From Chloroflexota bacterium (GTDB taxonomy: Bacteria; Chloroflexota; Anaerolineae; Aggregatilineales; Phototrophicaceae): a DNA stretch of 64,000 bases. Position 1 is the first letter of the stretch, and every line of letters starts with the position of its first letter. Shown piece by piece: positions 17,137-25,543 of this stretch. Below the pieces are notes generated by a model. The model did no database searches and had not been told where the DNA came from. It saw only the letters and a program-made list of their open reading frames with translations. Where the stretch lies: the NCBI GenBank assembly GCA_011523545.1, contig WTGN01000070.1:1-64000 (forward strand), read 5' to 3'. A program made the position numbers and the translations under genes.

Positions 17137-18942
17137 ATGGCGCGAGAGCTTGATACCCTGACGGAAGCGAACCTTTATCGGGCGCATATCAAGGATGGCA
17201 TACCGCAGGCGATGCGCAAGGCGCCCTTCCGCAATATTCGGGATTTGCTTTCGCTGCACAGCAAGACCTCAGGCGGCAAGACTTTTCTGGTCTTCTACGG
17301 TGCCGATGGCGAGCGGCAGGCACTCTCCTACGCTGAGTTTAACGCCCGCGCCCACCAGGCGGCCAACTTTTTGTATGAGGACCTGGGCATCCGCCGGGGC
17401 GATCGAGTCGCAACGATAGCCGACAACCATATCGACACCGTCCTTATTTATTTCGCCTGTTGGATTGTCGGGGCGGCGGTCGCGCCACAGAATGTCGCCG
17501 AAGACGATCGCCGTATCGCCTTCATCCTGCGCAACAGCGAAGCCAAAGTCTGCTTCGCGCGTGCGGAATACCTTGAGCGGGCGGAAGCGATCATCCAAGG
17601 CATTGACGGCGACGAGGGCGCGCCCAATGTTGAGGCCATTATCGCCGTTGGTGGCGCGCCGGACGAGCGCTACATCGATTTTCATGCCGCGTTGGCGAAC
17701 CGCCCGACTACATTTCTCGGCGACGATTCTGGCGCCAAATCAGCTGATCTGCCCCTCGGCGAAGGCACTGAAGCGACAGCGGCGCTGGATGACGAGGCGC
17801 TGCTTGTTTACACCAGCGGCACGACTGGCACGCCAAAGGGCGTTGTCCTGTCCCAATACAACTTGATGGTTGATGCCCAGGCCATCAGCCAGTGGCAGGC
17901 GATCACCGGCAATCAGCGCGCCATGTGCGTCCTGCCGATTCATCATGTCAACGGCATTGTCGTCACCATCATGCTGCCGCTTTACGTCGGCGGCTCGACC
18001 GTTCTCAACCGGCGCTTCAGCGTGTCGCATTTTTGGGAAAGGATCGTCGCCGAGGCTGTGAATGTGGTCAGCGTCGTGCCGACTCTGCTGCAATTCCTCA
18101 TCGAATACGGACAGCAAGAGTTGTCCGCCGGCAATACGATTTTTGGCGGCGCGATCAACCGGCGCGACCTGAGTCATTTCCGTCATTTCATTTGTGGGGC
18201 CGGCACCCTGTCCGTCAAGTTGGCCGCCGAGTTCAGCGAGATGTTTGGCTTCACGCTCTTGCATGGCTACGGCCTTAGCGAATCCACTTGTTATTCCTGC
18301 TTCTTGCCCATCAACCTTTCTTGGGAAGCGAACCAGAGATGGCTTCTCGACCACGGCTATCCGAGCATAGGCTGCCCGATTGACGCGAACGAGATGGCGA
18401 TTTTCACCGCTGACGGCAGCGGTCAGCAATTGGGCGAGGGCGAGCGGGGGGAGATCTGCATCCGCGGACACAATGTGATGGCCGGCTATTTCAAACGACC
18501 CGATGCCAATGCGGAGACCTTCAAATTCGGCTGGTTCCGCAGCGGCGATGAGGGTTATTTCTTGCGCGACGAAAACGGCAGGCAATTCTTTTTCATCACC
18601 GGGCGCATCAAGGAATTGATCAACCGCGGCGGCGTCAAGTTCAGCCCCTTCGATATCGAAGAAGTCCTGCTGGCTATCGACGGCGTGAAAATTGGCCTGG
18701 CGCTTGGCTTCCAGAATGTCTACTATGGCGAGGAAGTCGGCGCGTATGTCGTGTTGGAAGAAGGCGCGGCCCTTGAAGAAGAAGCGATTCTGGCGCGCTG
18801 CCGCGAAGTCATGACCTTCGAAAAAGCGCCCAAGGCCGTTGTCTTCGGCCAGCATATTCCGGTGACTTCAACGGGCAAGTATCAACGCCTGAAATTGCAG
18901 GATCTGTTTTCCCGGTGGGAGCATACACAATTCCGGCGCTAG
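17137..18942 (+). CDS. AMP-forming acyl-CoA synthetase-like protein
   Basis: A 601-residue ANL-superfamily adenylate-forming enzyme that activates a carboxylic acid with ATP and probably passes it to CoA. The P-loop-like A3 motif is VYTSGTTGTPKGVVLS and A5 is HGYGLSEST. A7/A8 are WFRSGDEGYF and GRIKELINRGGVKFSPFDIEE. The A10 catalytic Lys is in TSTGKYQRLK. An insertion between the N-terminal region and A3 (about 230-260) is modest. Substrate (fatty, aromatic or short-chain acid) is not assignable. The start is put at 17137, since a promoter-like TTTACA-18-TATACT lies between the longest-frame ATG (17017) and this Met. GGCGAGG precedes it. Its stop overlaps the convergent P-type ATPase gene by 4 bp. 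Confidence 0.85.
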   Translation: MARELDTLTEANLYRAHIKDGIPQAMRKAPFRNIRDLLSLHSKTSGGKTFLVFYGADGERQALSYAEFNARAHQAANFLYEDLGIRRGDRVATIADNHIDTVLIYFACWIVGAAVAPQNVAEDDRRIAFILRNSEAKVCFARAEYLERAEAIIQGIDGDEGAPNVEAIIAVGGAPDERYIDFHAALANRPTTFLGDDSGAKSADLPLGEGTEATAALDDEALLVYTSGTTGTPKGVVLSQYNLMVDAQAISQWQAITGNQRAMCVLPIHHVNGIVVTIMLPLYVGGSTVLNRRFSVSHFWERIVAEAVNVVSVVPTLLQFLIEYGQQELSAGNTIFGGAINRRDLSHFRHFICGAGTLSVKLAAEFSEMFGFTLLHGYGLSESTCYSCFLPINLSWEANQRWLLDHGYPSIGCPIDANEMAIFTADGSGQQLGEGERGEICIRGHNVMAGYFKRPDANAETFKFGWFRSGDEGYFLRDENGRQFFFITGRIKELINRGGVKFSPFDIEEVLLAIDGVKIGLALGFQNVYYGEEVGAYVVLEEGAALEEEAILARCREVMTFEKAPKAVVFGQHIPVTSTGKYQRLKLQDLFSRWEHTQFRR

Positions 18943-20903
18943 ACAGGCCTGGCCAGGCGCGCCCGCCGCAGCTCCGGTATCACGAGCAGGCTGATCAAAC
19001 CGTTGAGCACGACGATGACCGTGCTGCCTTCATGACCCAATACGCCGGCCGGCAAGGGCAAATGAATGGCGAACACGCTGACGATCAGCAAAGCGATCAC
19101 CGCGAGCGAAAAGGCGATATTCTGCCAGACGACCTGCCGGGCGCGCCTGCTGAGTTGAATCGCGTCCCGCAAGCGCCCCAATCTGTCGCCCATCAGAACG
19201 ACGTCTGCCGTTTCCAGCGCGACATCGGCGCCGGCGCCGCCCATGGCCACGCCTATATCGGCGACTGCCAGCGCCGGGGCGTCGTTGATGCCATCGCCGA
19301 CCATGGCGACGGGGCCATATTCCCGCCGCAGCTCTTGAATGATCTGCGCCTTCTCTTCCGGAAACAGCCCGGCGCAAACATGCTTGATGCCCGTCTGGCG
19401 CGCCACCAACGTAGCCACGCGCTCATTGTCGCCGGTGAGCAGGGCCACATTCATGCCCTGCCGTTTGAGCGCGCTCACCAAGTCGGCCGCTTCGGCTCGG
19501 CTTTGGTCGGCCAAGGCAATGAGACCGAGCCACTTGCCGTCGCGCAGGACGGCCACGACGGTCTTGCCGTCCATTTCAAGCCGCTCTTGTTCACGTTCAA
19601 GCGCAGCGGGCACGGGCGTAATCTCATGCAGTTGCGCGGCACGGCCGACGCGGACGGATTGCCCGCCGAGCCTGGCATGGACGCCCTGGCCGGGGATGGC
19701 TTCAAAACCAGCGAGCGCCTCCAGCTCGACCGCCCCTTCTCCCGCGTGCTCAACAATCGCTTTCGCCAGCGGATGCTCGGACCTGGCTTCGGCCGAGGCC
19801 GCGCTTCTGATGACATCAGCCTCCGAGGCTGGCGCTTCGGCAATCACATCGGTGACGCGGGGCCGCCCGATGGTCAGTGTGCCGGTTTTATCGAAGGCGA
19901 CAACCTTGACCGCCGCCAGCTTTTCCAGACTGGCGCCGCCTTTGAACAGCACAGCGATGCGCGCGGCGGCGGCGATGGCCGATATGAATGCGGACGGTAC
20001 GCTGATGACGAGGGCACAGGGAGACGCGACCGTCATGAGAACCATTGCGCGGTAAAAGTTGCTCTCAAAGTCGCTGAGGCCCAGGGCGGGCGGCGCCAGA
20101 ATGAAGACGATGACGCCGAAAATGATCAGCTTGGCATAGCTCTGCTCAAAGCGATCGAGAAATCTTTGTGTCGGCGCTTTGCTCTCTTGCGCTTCTTCAA
20201 CCAGTTTGATGATGCGCGACAGGGTCGTATTCTCGGCCGAACGGGTGGCGCGGACGTCTAGGATGCCTTGCTTGTTCAAGGATCCGGCGAATACTCGGCC
20301 GCCAACAGTTTTGTCGACCGGCATGGACTCGCCGGTTATCGGGCTCTCATCGACAGCGGATTGGCCGGCCAGGATGTCGCCATCAATTGGAATCCGCTCG
20401 CCCGGCTCAATGAGAACGATATCGCCGACGCGTATGGAGCTGGTCGGCGTTTGCGTTATCGTCCCGCCGCGCTTGACCTTGGCGACATCCGGATACAGGG
20501 ACAGCAGCCCCCGTATCGCTTGACGGCTGCGCCTAATGGCATGATCCTGGAGCACATTGCTAAGCGAGAATAGAAAGAGCAGAATGGCGCCCTCGCGCCA
20601 CTGACCGATGAAGGCGGCGCCGAGCGCGGCCAATACCATCAGCAGATCGACATCAATCTTTCCCTTGGGCAAGCTCTCAAGCGCATTCCGCGCGCCATAA
20701 TATCCGCCGGCGACGTAGGCGGCGATATTCAAAGCCAGCAGAACGGATGGCGAAACCCCGACTCCCTCGCCGACCCAACCAGCGGCGATGGCAAGCAGCG
20801 TTAGCGCCACCAACCGCGGCGCCAGCCAAGCCTCGCTGCGCCAATGGATGGCCGCTTCCGTTCCAACTGATCGCCGATTCGTCGGCATTGCCCGAGCCGC
20901 CAA
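18939..20903 (-). CDS. P1B-4-type heavy-metal-transporting ATPase
   Basis: A roughly 654-residue membrane pump that exports a transition metal using ATP. It has the actuator motif DESPITGESMPVD, the phosphorylation site AFDKTGTLTIGRP and the hinge GDGINDAPALAVADIGVAMG. The membrane metal site reads SPCALVIS rather than CPC, and the last helix has GHEGSTVIVVLNG. SPC plus HEG(S/G)T is the P1B-4 (Co/Fe/Zn) hallmark. There is no N-terminal heavy-metal-associated domain, as usual for this class. The longest-frame ATG (20957) lies just upstream of the -10 of a good promoter, so I place the start at the TTG at 20903, which has AGGAG 6 bases upstream. The ATG at 20888 is the alternative. Confidence 0.88.
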   Translation of the reverse strand: MAARAMPTNRRSVGTEAAIHWRSEAWLAPRLVALTLLAIAAGWVGEGVGVSPSVLLALNIAAYVAGGYYGARNALESLPKGKIDVDLLMVLAALGAAFIGQWREGAILLFLFSLSNVLQDHAIRRSRQAIRGLLSLYPDVAKVKRGGTITQTPTSSIRVGDIVLIEPGERIPIDGDILAGQSAVDESPITGESMPVDKTVGGRVFAGSLNKQGILDVRATRSAENTTLSRIIKLVEEAQESKAPTQRFLDRFEQSYAKLIIFGVIVFILAPPALGLSDFESNFYRAMVLMTVASPCALVISVPSAFISAIAAAARIAVLFKGGASLEKLAAVKVVAFDKTGTLTIGRPRVTDVIAEAPASEADVIRSAASAEARSEHPLAKAIVEHAGEGAVELEALAGFEAIPGQGVHARLGGQSVRVGRAAQLHEITPVPAALEREQERLEMDGKTVVAVLRDGKWLGLIALADQSRAEAADLVSALKRQGMNVALLTGDNERVATLVARQTGIKHVCAGLFPEEKAQIIQELRREYGPVAMVGDGINDAPALAVADIGVAMGGAGADVALETADVVLMGDRLGRLRDAIQLSRRARQVVWQNIAFSLAVIALLIVSVFAIHLPLPAGVLGHEGSTVIVVLNGLISLLVIPELRRARLARPV

Positions 20904-20947
20904 TGCTTGCTCCTGGTTAATGGTAAATGGACTGGTGTATGACAATA

Positions 20948-20976
20948 TTTTTAACATAAGTTAAGAAATCTGTCAA
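20948..20976 (-). promoter_or_regulatory. Promoter with embedded palindrome upstream of the metal ATPase
   Basis: On the minus strand TTGACA (20976-20971), a 17-bp spacer and TAAAAA (20953-20948). The spacer and -10 contain the perfect inverted repeat TTAAC-4-GTTAA (20951-20964). A palindrome occluding the -10 of a metal-efflux gene suggests a repressor operator, for example of the ArsR/SmtB or Fur type. No regulator gene is adjacent, so the regulator is inferred. Confidence 0.55.
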
Positions 20977-21063
20977 CTGCGCGAAACATGAAAGTTCTGG
21001 TGGCTCAATTTGTGGATTGGCAAGGGGGGGAAATCTCGGGGCAAGCCTTTCATGGCGGCCAAG

Positions 21064-21092
21064 AAAAAAGGACGCGCCGTTCAGGCACGTCC
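21064..21092 (-). terminator. Rho-independent terminator after the M50B-like pair
   Basis: On the minus strand GGACGTGCC and GGCGCGTCC form a 9-bp stem (one G-U pair) around a 5-base loop TGAAC, followed directly by six T. It begins about 36 bases past the stop of the gene ending at 21129. Confidence 0.85.
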
Positions 21093-21128
21093 TCCGATGC
21101 TTAATGTGTTGTCTTGTCGGCGGATCAA

Positions 21129-21938
21129 TCAGACGATGTCATCGTTCTTGGGGATCTGCCGCAGCCGGCGCGTGATGCTGAAATGGAAGGCGGCGGCCAT
21201 CAGCGCAATGGCGATGGCGGCCCAGGAGAAGGCGATCACAGTCACAGAAATGCCCGGTGTCACATTCTCGGCGAAGTAGGCCACCGGGTTGATGATCCAA
21301 TTCACGCCGTCAACCTCGACTGAGGCCGGTGTGCTCAACACCTGCGGCAAGTCCAAAACGATATGCAAACCAACCATCAGCGACGCGACAGTGAGTACGA
21401 TCTGCGTGAGGGACTTGCGTGACTGCAGCTGATTTATATCGCCGCGCCCGGTCCAGCCCAGAATCACCAGCAGCGCGCCAAAGCCCAGGCATAGGATCCA
21501 AGAAATCCAGTCGCCGGAAGCGCTGGGCTGGATGAATAGCGCTGTGAAGCCAATGGTGAATACGCCGAAGACGGCCGCGATCAGCCGAATTAGATGCGGC
21601 GCGCGGTTGACCAGGAAAAACATCAATGCACCCAGCGCTGCCGAGCCCAGATAACCGGCCGACATCGTGATGACATCGGCGCCGTCGTGGAAGAGGATCG
21701 AATAGGCGCCCGCTTCCGACAGGCTGAAGCTATCAACCGCGCCGCCGGTCACCTGCATGGCGAAGGCGCTCAAGCCGCCATGAATGTTATTGACGAACAT
21801 GCGGAAGGGATGCGCCAGGCTGGAAAAGGCCTCGACGTACCACAGCGCAAAAATGCCAACGAAGGCCGCGACAGAAATAACGAGATTCCTGCGAACAATT
21901 TCGCGGCGTACCTTGCGTTCTACAAACTCCCTCAACAT
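21129..21938 (-). CDS. M50B-like membrane protein lacking the HExxH zinc motif
   Basis: A 269-residue protein with about six hydrophobic segments. It is clearly paralogous to the next gene upstream: both share the core MTGG/ITGG...SAGYLG(S/A)A(A/L)(L/F)G. In the peptidase M50B-like family this core is preceded by HEAGHSLAALITGG. Here the same place reads NNIHGGLSAFAMQVTGG, so both zinc His and the catalytic Glu are gone. It is therefore predicted to be proteolytically dead, possibly a partner or regulator of its neighbour. Start: ATG at 21938 with GGAGAG upstream; the longer frame to 22121 overlaps the neighbour and is rejected. It is followed by a strong terminator, so the pair forms a two-gene operon. 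Confidence 0.75.
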   Translation of the reverse strand: MLREFVERKVRREIVRRNLVISVAAFVGIFALWYVEAFSSLAHPFRMFVNNIHGGLSAFAMQVTGGAVDSFSLSEAGAYSILFHDGADVITMSAGYLGSAALGALMFFLVNRAPHLIRLIAAVFGVFTIGFTALFIQPSASGDWISWILCLGFGALLVILGWTGRGDINQLQSRKSLTQIVLTVASLMVGLHIVLDLPQVLSTPASVEVDGVNWIINPVAYFAENVTPGISVTVIAFSWAAIAIALMAAAFHFSITRRLRQIPKNDDIV

Positions 21939-22018
21939 GATTACTCTCCTCGAATTACAATACGACAGATATTCCCAACAATTTGACGCTAATACGAAAC
22001 AGGACTTGAAGTCCTCAT

Positions 22019-23089
22019 TCAGTTCTTGCCCTTGACGGCATCGCTTATCTCTCCGCCCACTTGCTTGACCAAGCCGAAGTAGACGGCGGCGCCCAGCATG
22101 ATCACGGCGACCGCCGACCAAATGAAGGCGATCACGGAAGCGGGCAGCAGCGGCGTGTATTCGGCGGCGAAGGCGGCGGCATCGTTCCTGATATCGCCGA
22201 CGCCGGCATCGCCGAATCTGACCAGAAACGACAGGTCCATCACGGCATTCAAACTCGTCAAGATCGCCAATGTGTTAAGGACGAAGACATTGATTATGCG
22301 CGGCGCCAGCCAGCCGAGCGCGACCATGGCGACGCCGAAGCCGATGCCGATGACATTCGCCGTCAAGTTGCCAGACGGGTCCGGCGCGGCAAAGAACACG
22401 GTCAAGATGATGACCGCCAAGCCCAGAAAAACCGACAGGCCGCGCGTCCATTTGGGGTAACGGCTGGTCAAAAAGAACAAGGCAGAGCCGAACAGCGCCG
22501 CGCCAAGATAACCAGCTGGCAAAATCAAGGCGGTGTAACCCCCGGCGGTGCGCGCGTAGCCGGATCCATCGGGAGAAACGGTAAACTCCAAAACTTGCCC
22601 GCCGGTAATCAGCGCCGCCAGCGAGTGCCCGGCTTCATGCACGAAGGTGACGAAAAGCCGAACCGGCCACAGCAAGGGCGATAAGGTCGCGGTCAAGATA
22701 TCTGTTTCAGCCTGCCCCGGCGCCGCTCGCATATTCCACAAGAACAGCGCGAAGACGAGCGCCAGCACAGAGACCAGCAGTGCCTGGCGGCGGATGGCGA
22801 TCTCCGGATCCAGGGCGGCCGCGGCGGTGGCTTTCCTATTGCCGCGCCGCAGAAAGAAGAGCGCGATCAGAGCAACGGGCAATCCACTGGCGATGAAGAC
22901 GATGGGCAAGGGCGCGGCCGCCAAGGCGCCGACTTCCAGCGAACTGCTGAATGCTCGCGCTTCGGCCGCGAATGCTTCAACCGGGCTGCCGGCATCAAAG
23001 TCCGCCGCCGCGAGAATCGTACCGGCGATGATCCACACAATGCTCAATACGAGCAGTAATCCCCAGAATAGTCGCAATCGTCCGTTCAC
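22019..23089 (-). CDS. M50B-like integral membrane metalloprotease family protein
   Basis: A 356-residue membrane protein with about seven hydrophobic segments. The zinc motif is VTFVHEAGHSLAALITGG, followed by the conserved SPDGSGYARTAGG and LPAGYLGAALFGSALFFL. This is the pattern of the peptidase M50B-like family, relatives of site-2 proteases that lack some S2P features. It may cleave membrane-embedded substrates, but no substrate is known. Translation starts at a GTG (23089) preceded by GGAG. A minus-strand TATAAT at 23126-23131 lies at a suitable distance. An inactive paralogue follows 80 bp downstream in the same orientation. Confidence 0.8.
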   Translation of the reverse strand: MNGRLRLFWGLLLVLSIVWIIAGTILAAADFDAGSPVEAFAAEARAFSSSLEVGALAAAPLPIVFIASGLPVALIALFFLRRGNRKATAAAALDPEIAIRRQALLVSVLALVFALFLWNMRAAPGQAETDILTATLSPLLWPVRLFVTFVHEAGHSLAALITGGQVLEFTVSPDGSGYARTAGGYTALILPAGYLGAALFGSALFFLTSRYPKWTRGLSVFLGLAVIILTVFFAAPDPSGNLTANVIGIGFGVAMVALGWLAPRIINVFVLNTLAILTSLNAVMDLSFLVRFGDAGVGDIRNDAAAFAAEYTPLLPASVIAFIWSAVAVIMLGAAVYFGLVKQVGGEISDAVKGKN

Positions 23090-23125
23090 AAGTTTTTCTC
23101 CGCTGATTCAGATCTGCGAACTTGG

Positions 23126-23131
23126 ATTATA
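23126..23131 (-). promoter_or_regulatory. Candidate -10 box of the M50B-like operon
   Basis: A perfect TATAAT on the minus strand, about 37 bases before the GTG at 23089. No good -35 hexamer is found 16-18 bp upstream, so this is only a partial promoter match. Confidence 0.4.
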
Positions 23132-23230
23132 ACGCACAGGCCGTTGAAGCATACGCCGTTCTCTTTAATCATTATACGGAAAATGCGCCGGAATCGGTTT
23201 TACAATCGTAAAAACTTTGTAATTTGATAT

Positions 23231-23259
23231 TTGACATGCATGGATTTGCCAGGTTCAAT
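23231..23259 (+). promoter_or_regulatory. Candidate promoter of the Rieske oxygenase gene
   Basis: Perfect TTGACA (23231-23236), 17-bp spacer, TTCAAT (23254-23259). It would give a 5' leader of about 94 bases before the ATG at 23360. The region just upstream (23165-23235) is strikingly AT-rich, as often seen at promoters. Confidence 0.55.
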
Positions 23260-23359
23260 AGACGCGGCTGACGGCAGTGCTCCTTCCCTCGTTCATCGCC
23301 AGTTGCCTTTCGCTGTTGGCAACACCCCTATTCCCGGCATAGGTGATTGAGGTGACATC

Positions 23360-24475
23360 ATGCAAGCTGCGCCTAACTTGAGCGATTACCGCCCGACAGA
23401 AAACCTGGCCCGCGCCGAGACGATGCCCGCGCGCTGGTACACCGAGCCTGAATTCCTGGCTTTGGAAGCGGAGAAGATCTTCTATAAGACCTGGCAGCCG
23501 GTTGGCAGGCTGGAAGATGTGATGCGCGTTGGCGATTATTTCAGCTGCGAAGTGCTGGACCAGCCGCTTGTCATCGTGCGCAATCGAGAAGGCGATTTGC
23601 GCGCTTTCTACAACGTATGCCCGCATCGGGCGGCGGTTGTGGCGCAGGGCCGCGGCAATCGCAATAGCTTGCAATGCAAGTATCATGGCTGGACTTATGA
23701 CCTGGACGGCAAGTTGCTGCGCGCGCCGGAGTTTGAAGGCGTCGAGAATTGGAAGGCCGAAGCAGTCTGCTTGAAGCCCGTGCGCGTGGAAGCCTGGGGA
23801 CCATGGGTCTTCGTAAACCTCGACTCGACGGCCGACCCCATGTCCGCCACCTACGCCGACATTGAGAAGGAAATCGCAGCGTCAGGCTTCAACCTGGAGG
23901 AAATGCGCCTGGTTGAACGGCGCGATTATCTGATTGATTGCAATTGGAAGGTCTACGTGGACAATTACCTGGAGGGCTACCATCTGCCGATCGCCCATCC
24001 CGGCTTGTTCCGCGAGCTGGACTACGATCAATACCGGGTGGAAACGCATCGCCTCTACTCGAAGCAATACGCGCCCATCCGCGATGTCGAAGCGGGCGAT
24101 GTTCGCGACCGGCGTTATGTGCGCAGCGGTGAAGCGGAGGAGGACGCGCTCTATTATTGGGTTTTCCCGAATGTCATGCTGAATGTTTACCTCGATAACG
24201 CCTCAATCAACATCATCATTCCAGTCGGCCATGACAAGACGCTCACCATTTTTGAATGGTATTTTGAAGCGCCGGGCACGGGCGAGGGCTGGGAAAGCAT
24301 GCAGCAGATAATCGCCTTCAGCGACGAGATACAGCAGGAAGATATAGAACTCTGCGAATGGGTGCAGAAGGGGCTGAAGTCGAAGGCATACGACCGCGGG
24401 CGTTTTTCAGCCACCCGGGAAAACGGCGTGCATCACTTTCAGACGCTGGTGCATGAATTCTTGACTAAGGATTAA
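23360..24475 (+). CDS. Rieske non-haem iron oxygenase, alpha-subunit type
   Basis: A 371-residue ring-hydroxylating-type oxygenase. The N-terminal Rieske domain binds [2Fe-2S] through CPHR (in FYNVCPHRAAVV) and CKYHGWTYDLDG. The catalytic domain has the bridging Asp and mononuclear iron ligands in VDNYLEGYHLPIAHPGLF (Asn-Asp region and two His). The third carboxylate is expected near the C-terminus. Substrates of close relatives range from aromatic acids to choline/carnitine-like amines and cannot be told here. No reductase or beta subunit is adjacent, so it must borrow electrons from elsewhere. GAGGTG precedes the ATG. The stop overlaps the convergent UPF0104 gene by 4 bp. Confidence 0.9.
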   Translation: MQAAPNLSDYRPTENLARAETMPARWYTEPEFLALEAEKIFYKTWQPVGRLEDVMRVGDYFSCEVLDQPLVIVRNREGDLRAFYNVCPHRAAVVAQGRGNRNSLQCKYHGWTYDLDGKLLRAPEFEGVENWKAEAVCLKPVRVEAWGPWVFVNLDSTADPMSATYADIEKEIAASGFNLEEMRLVERRDYLIDCNWKVYVDNYLEGYHLPIAHPGLFRELDYDQYRVETHRLYSKQYAPIRDVEAGDVRDRRYVRSGEAEEDALYYWVFPNVMLNVYLDNASINIIIPVGHDKTLTIFEWYFEAPGTGEGWESMQQIIAFSDEIQQEDIELCEWVQKGLKSKAYDRGRFSATRENGVHHFQTLVHEFLTKD

Positions 24476-25470
24476 GCGCCATCCGTCGAGTGTTCGTCGT
24501 CCGCCGCGAGGGCAGTGGCGGGCGACGCGCCCAGGGCCAGCAGCCCAACAGTGCCCCAAACCGCATAGCTGATCACGTTGATGCCGTGCAGGAGGAACCC
24601 CAGCGCGATCGCGTCCACATCGCTCATGCCTACCAATTGCCCGGTCACCAGGATAGCGACCTCGAACGGACCAAGCGCGGCAACGCTGACCGGCAGGGCA
24701 ATGCTGAGCGAGGTCAGCGAGATCCCTAGCGGCAAGCTGATGGCGTAATTCACTTCAATGCCCAGCGCGAGGTGCGTGAAATACAAGGTGACGAATGCGG
24801 CGCCCCAGGCGATGACCGTCCAGACAGCCGTGAAAATCAGCGTGCGCATTTCAGTGAGCGGCTGCAATCCATCCAGCAGTTGGCCCAGTATTGTGCGCAG
24901 CGGAATCCGCTCAAGGGCCGGGGCGATCTTTAGCAGCTTCTCCAGAAGACGATTGGCGAAGCCGGGCGCATGGGCGAAGAGAAGCAGGGCGACGAAAGCG
25001 AATAGCGCGAGCGCGCCAAAGAGCGATGCCCGGTCGGTGAGCTCGGCTGGTGCGGCGGGCATGTTGCTCACGGTCGCGGCAATGACGAGCACAAGCGTCA
25101 GCATGTCGATGAGGCGCTCCACCACAATGCTCGTGCCGGAGGTCACCAGGGGCACGCCGCGCCGCGTCGCCAGGACGCCTCTGGCAACTTCCCCCAAGCG
25201 CAATGGAAGCTGGTTGCCGAGGAACATCACGTTGACCATGTGCGTCGCGTCCAGCAGGGACAAACGGCGGTTGAGCAGCCCCCACCAGCGGATGCCCCGT
25301 GTGAGCAGCGCCACGGCCACGCAGGCAAATGCCAGCAGCAGATAAAACGGATCGGCAGTGCGCATGCTCTGGATGACATCGCCAATCGGCGCCACCTGCA
25401 AAATCAAAGCGAGAGACAGCGCGCTGACGACGATGCTGACGAGAATGAAGGCGAGCCGCCGGTTAATCAT
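24472..25470 (-). CDS. UPF0104 / flippase-like (LPG synthase TM domain) membrane protein
   Basis: A 332-residue integral membrane protein with about 8 hydrophobic segments. The pattern NRRLAFILVSIVVSALSLAL, then RGIRWWGLL and MFLGNQLPLRLGEVARG, then the SLPLGISLTSLSIALPVSVA segment, is that of the lysylphosphatidylglycerol synthetase TM / AglD-like (UPF0104) family. Members are linked to lipid or glycolipid handling and some have been suggested to flip lipid-linked sugars. Specific function unknown. Start: ATG at 25470. The frame extends to a TTG at 25521 with no clear benefit. A secreted glycosidase gene lies upstream in the same direction. Confidence 0.8.
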   Translation of the reverse strand: MINRRLAFILVSIVVSALSLALILQVAPIGDVIQSMRTADPFYLLLAFACVAVALLTRGIRWWGLLNRRLSLLDATHMVNVMFLGNQLPLRLGEVARGVLATRRGVPLVTSGTSIVVERLIDMLTLVLVIAATVSNMPAAPAELTDRASLFGALALFAFVALLLFAHAPGFANRLLEKLLKIAPALERIPLRTILGQLLDGLQPLTEMRTLIFTAVWTVIAWGAAFVTLYFTHLALGIEVNYAISLPLGISLTSLSIALPVSVAALGPFEVAILVTGQLVGMSDVDAIALGFLLHGINVISYAVWGTVGLLALGASPATALAADDEHSTDGA

Positions 25471-25543
25471 TGGCTGCAAGCTTTTCCGGGGGCCGGCAAT
25501 CGGGACGCGCCCCGCGCGCAAGTAGGCAATCGCATATCGCTGT

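Noticed and set aside
22061..22684. Long open frame antisense to the M50B-like gene
   Set aside because: Arises from high GC in the reverse strand; Asp/Gln/Arg-rich composition and no family.
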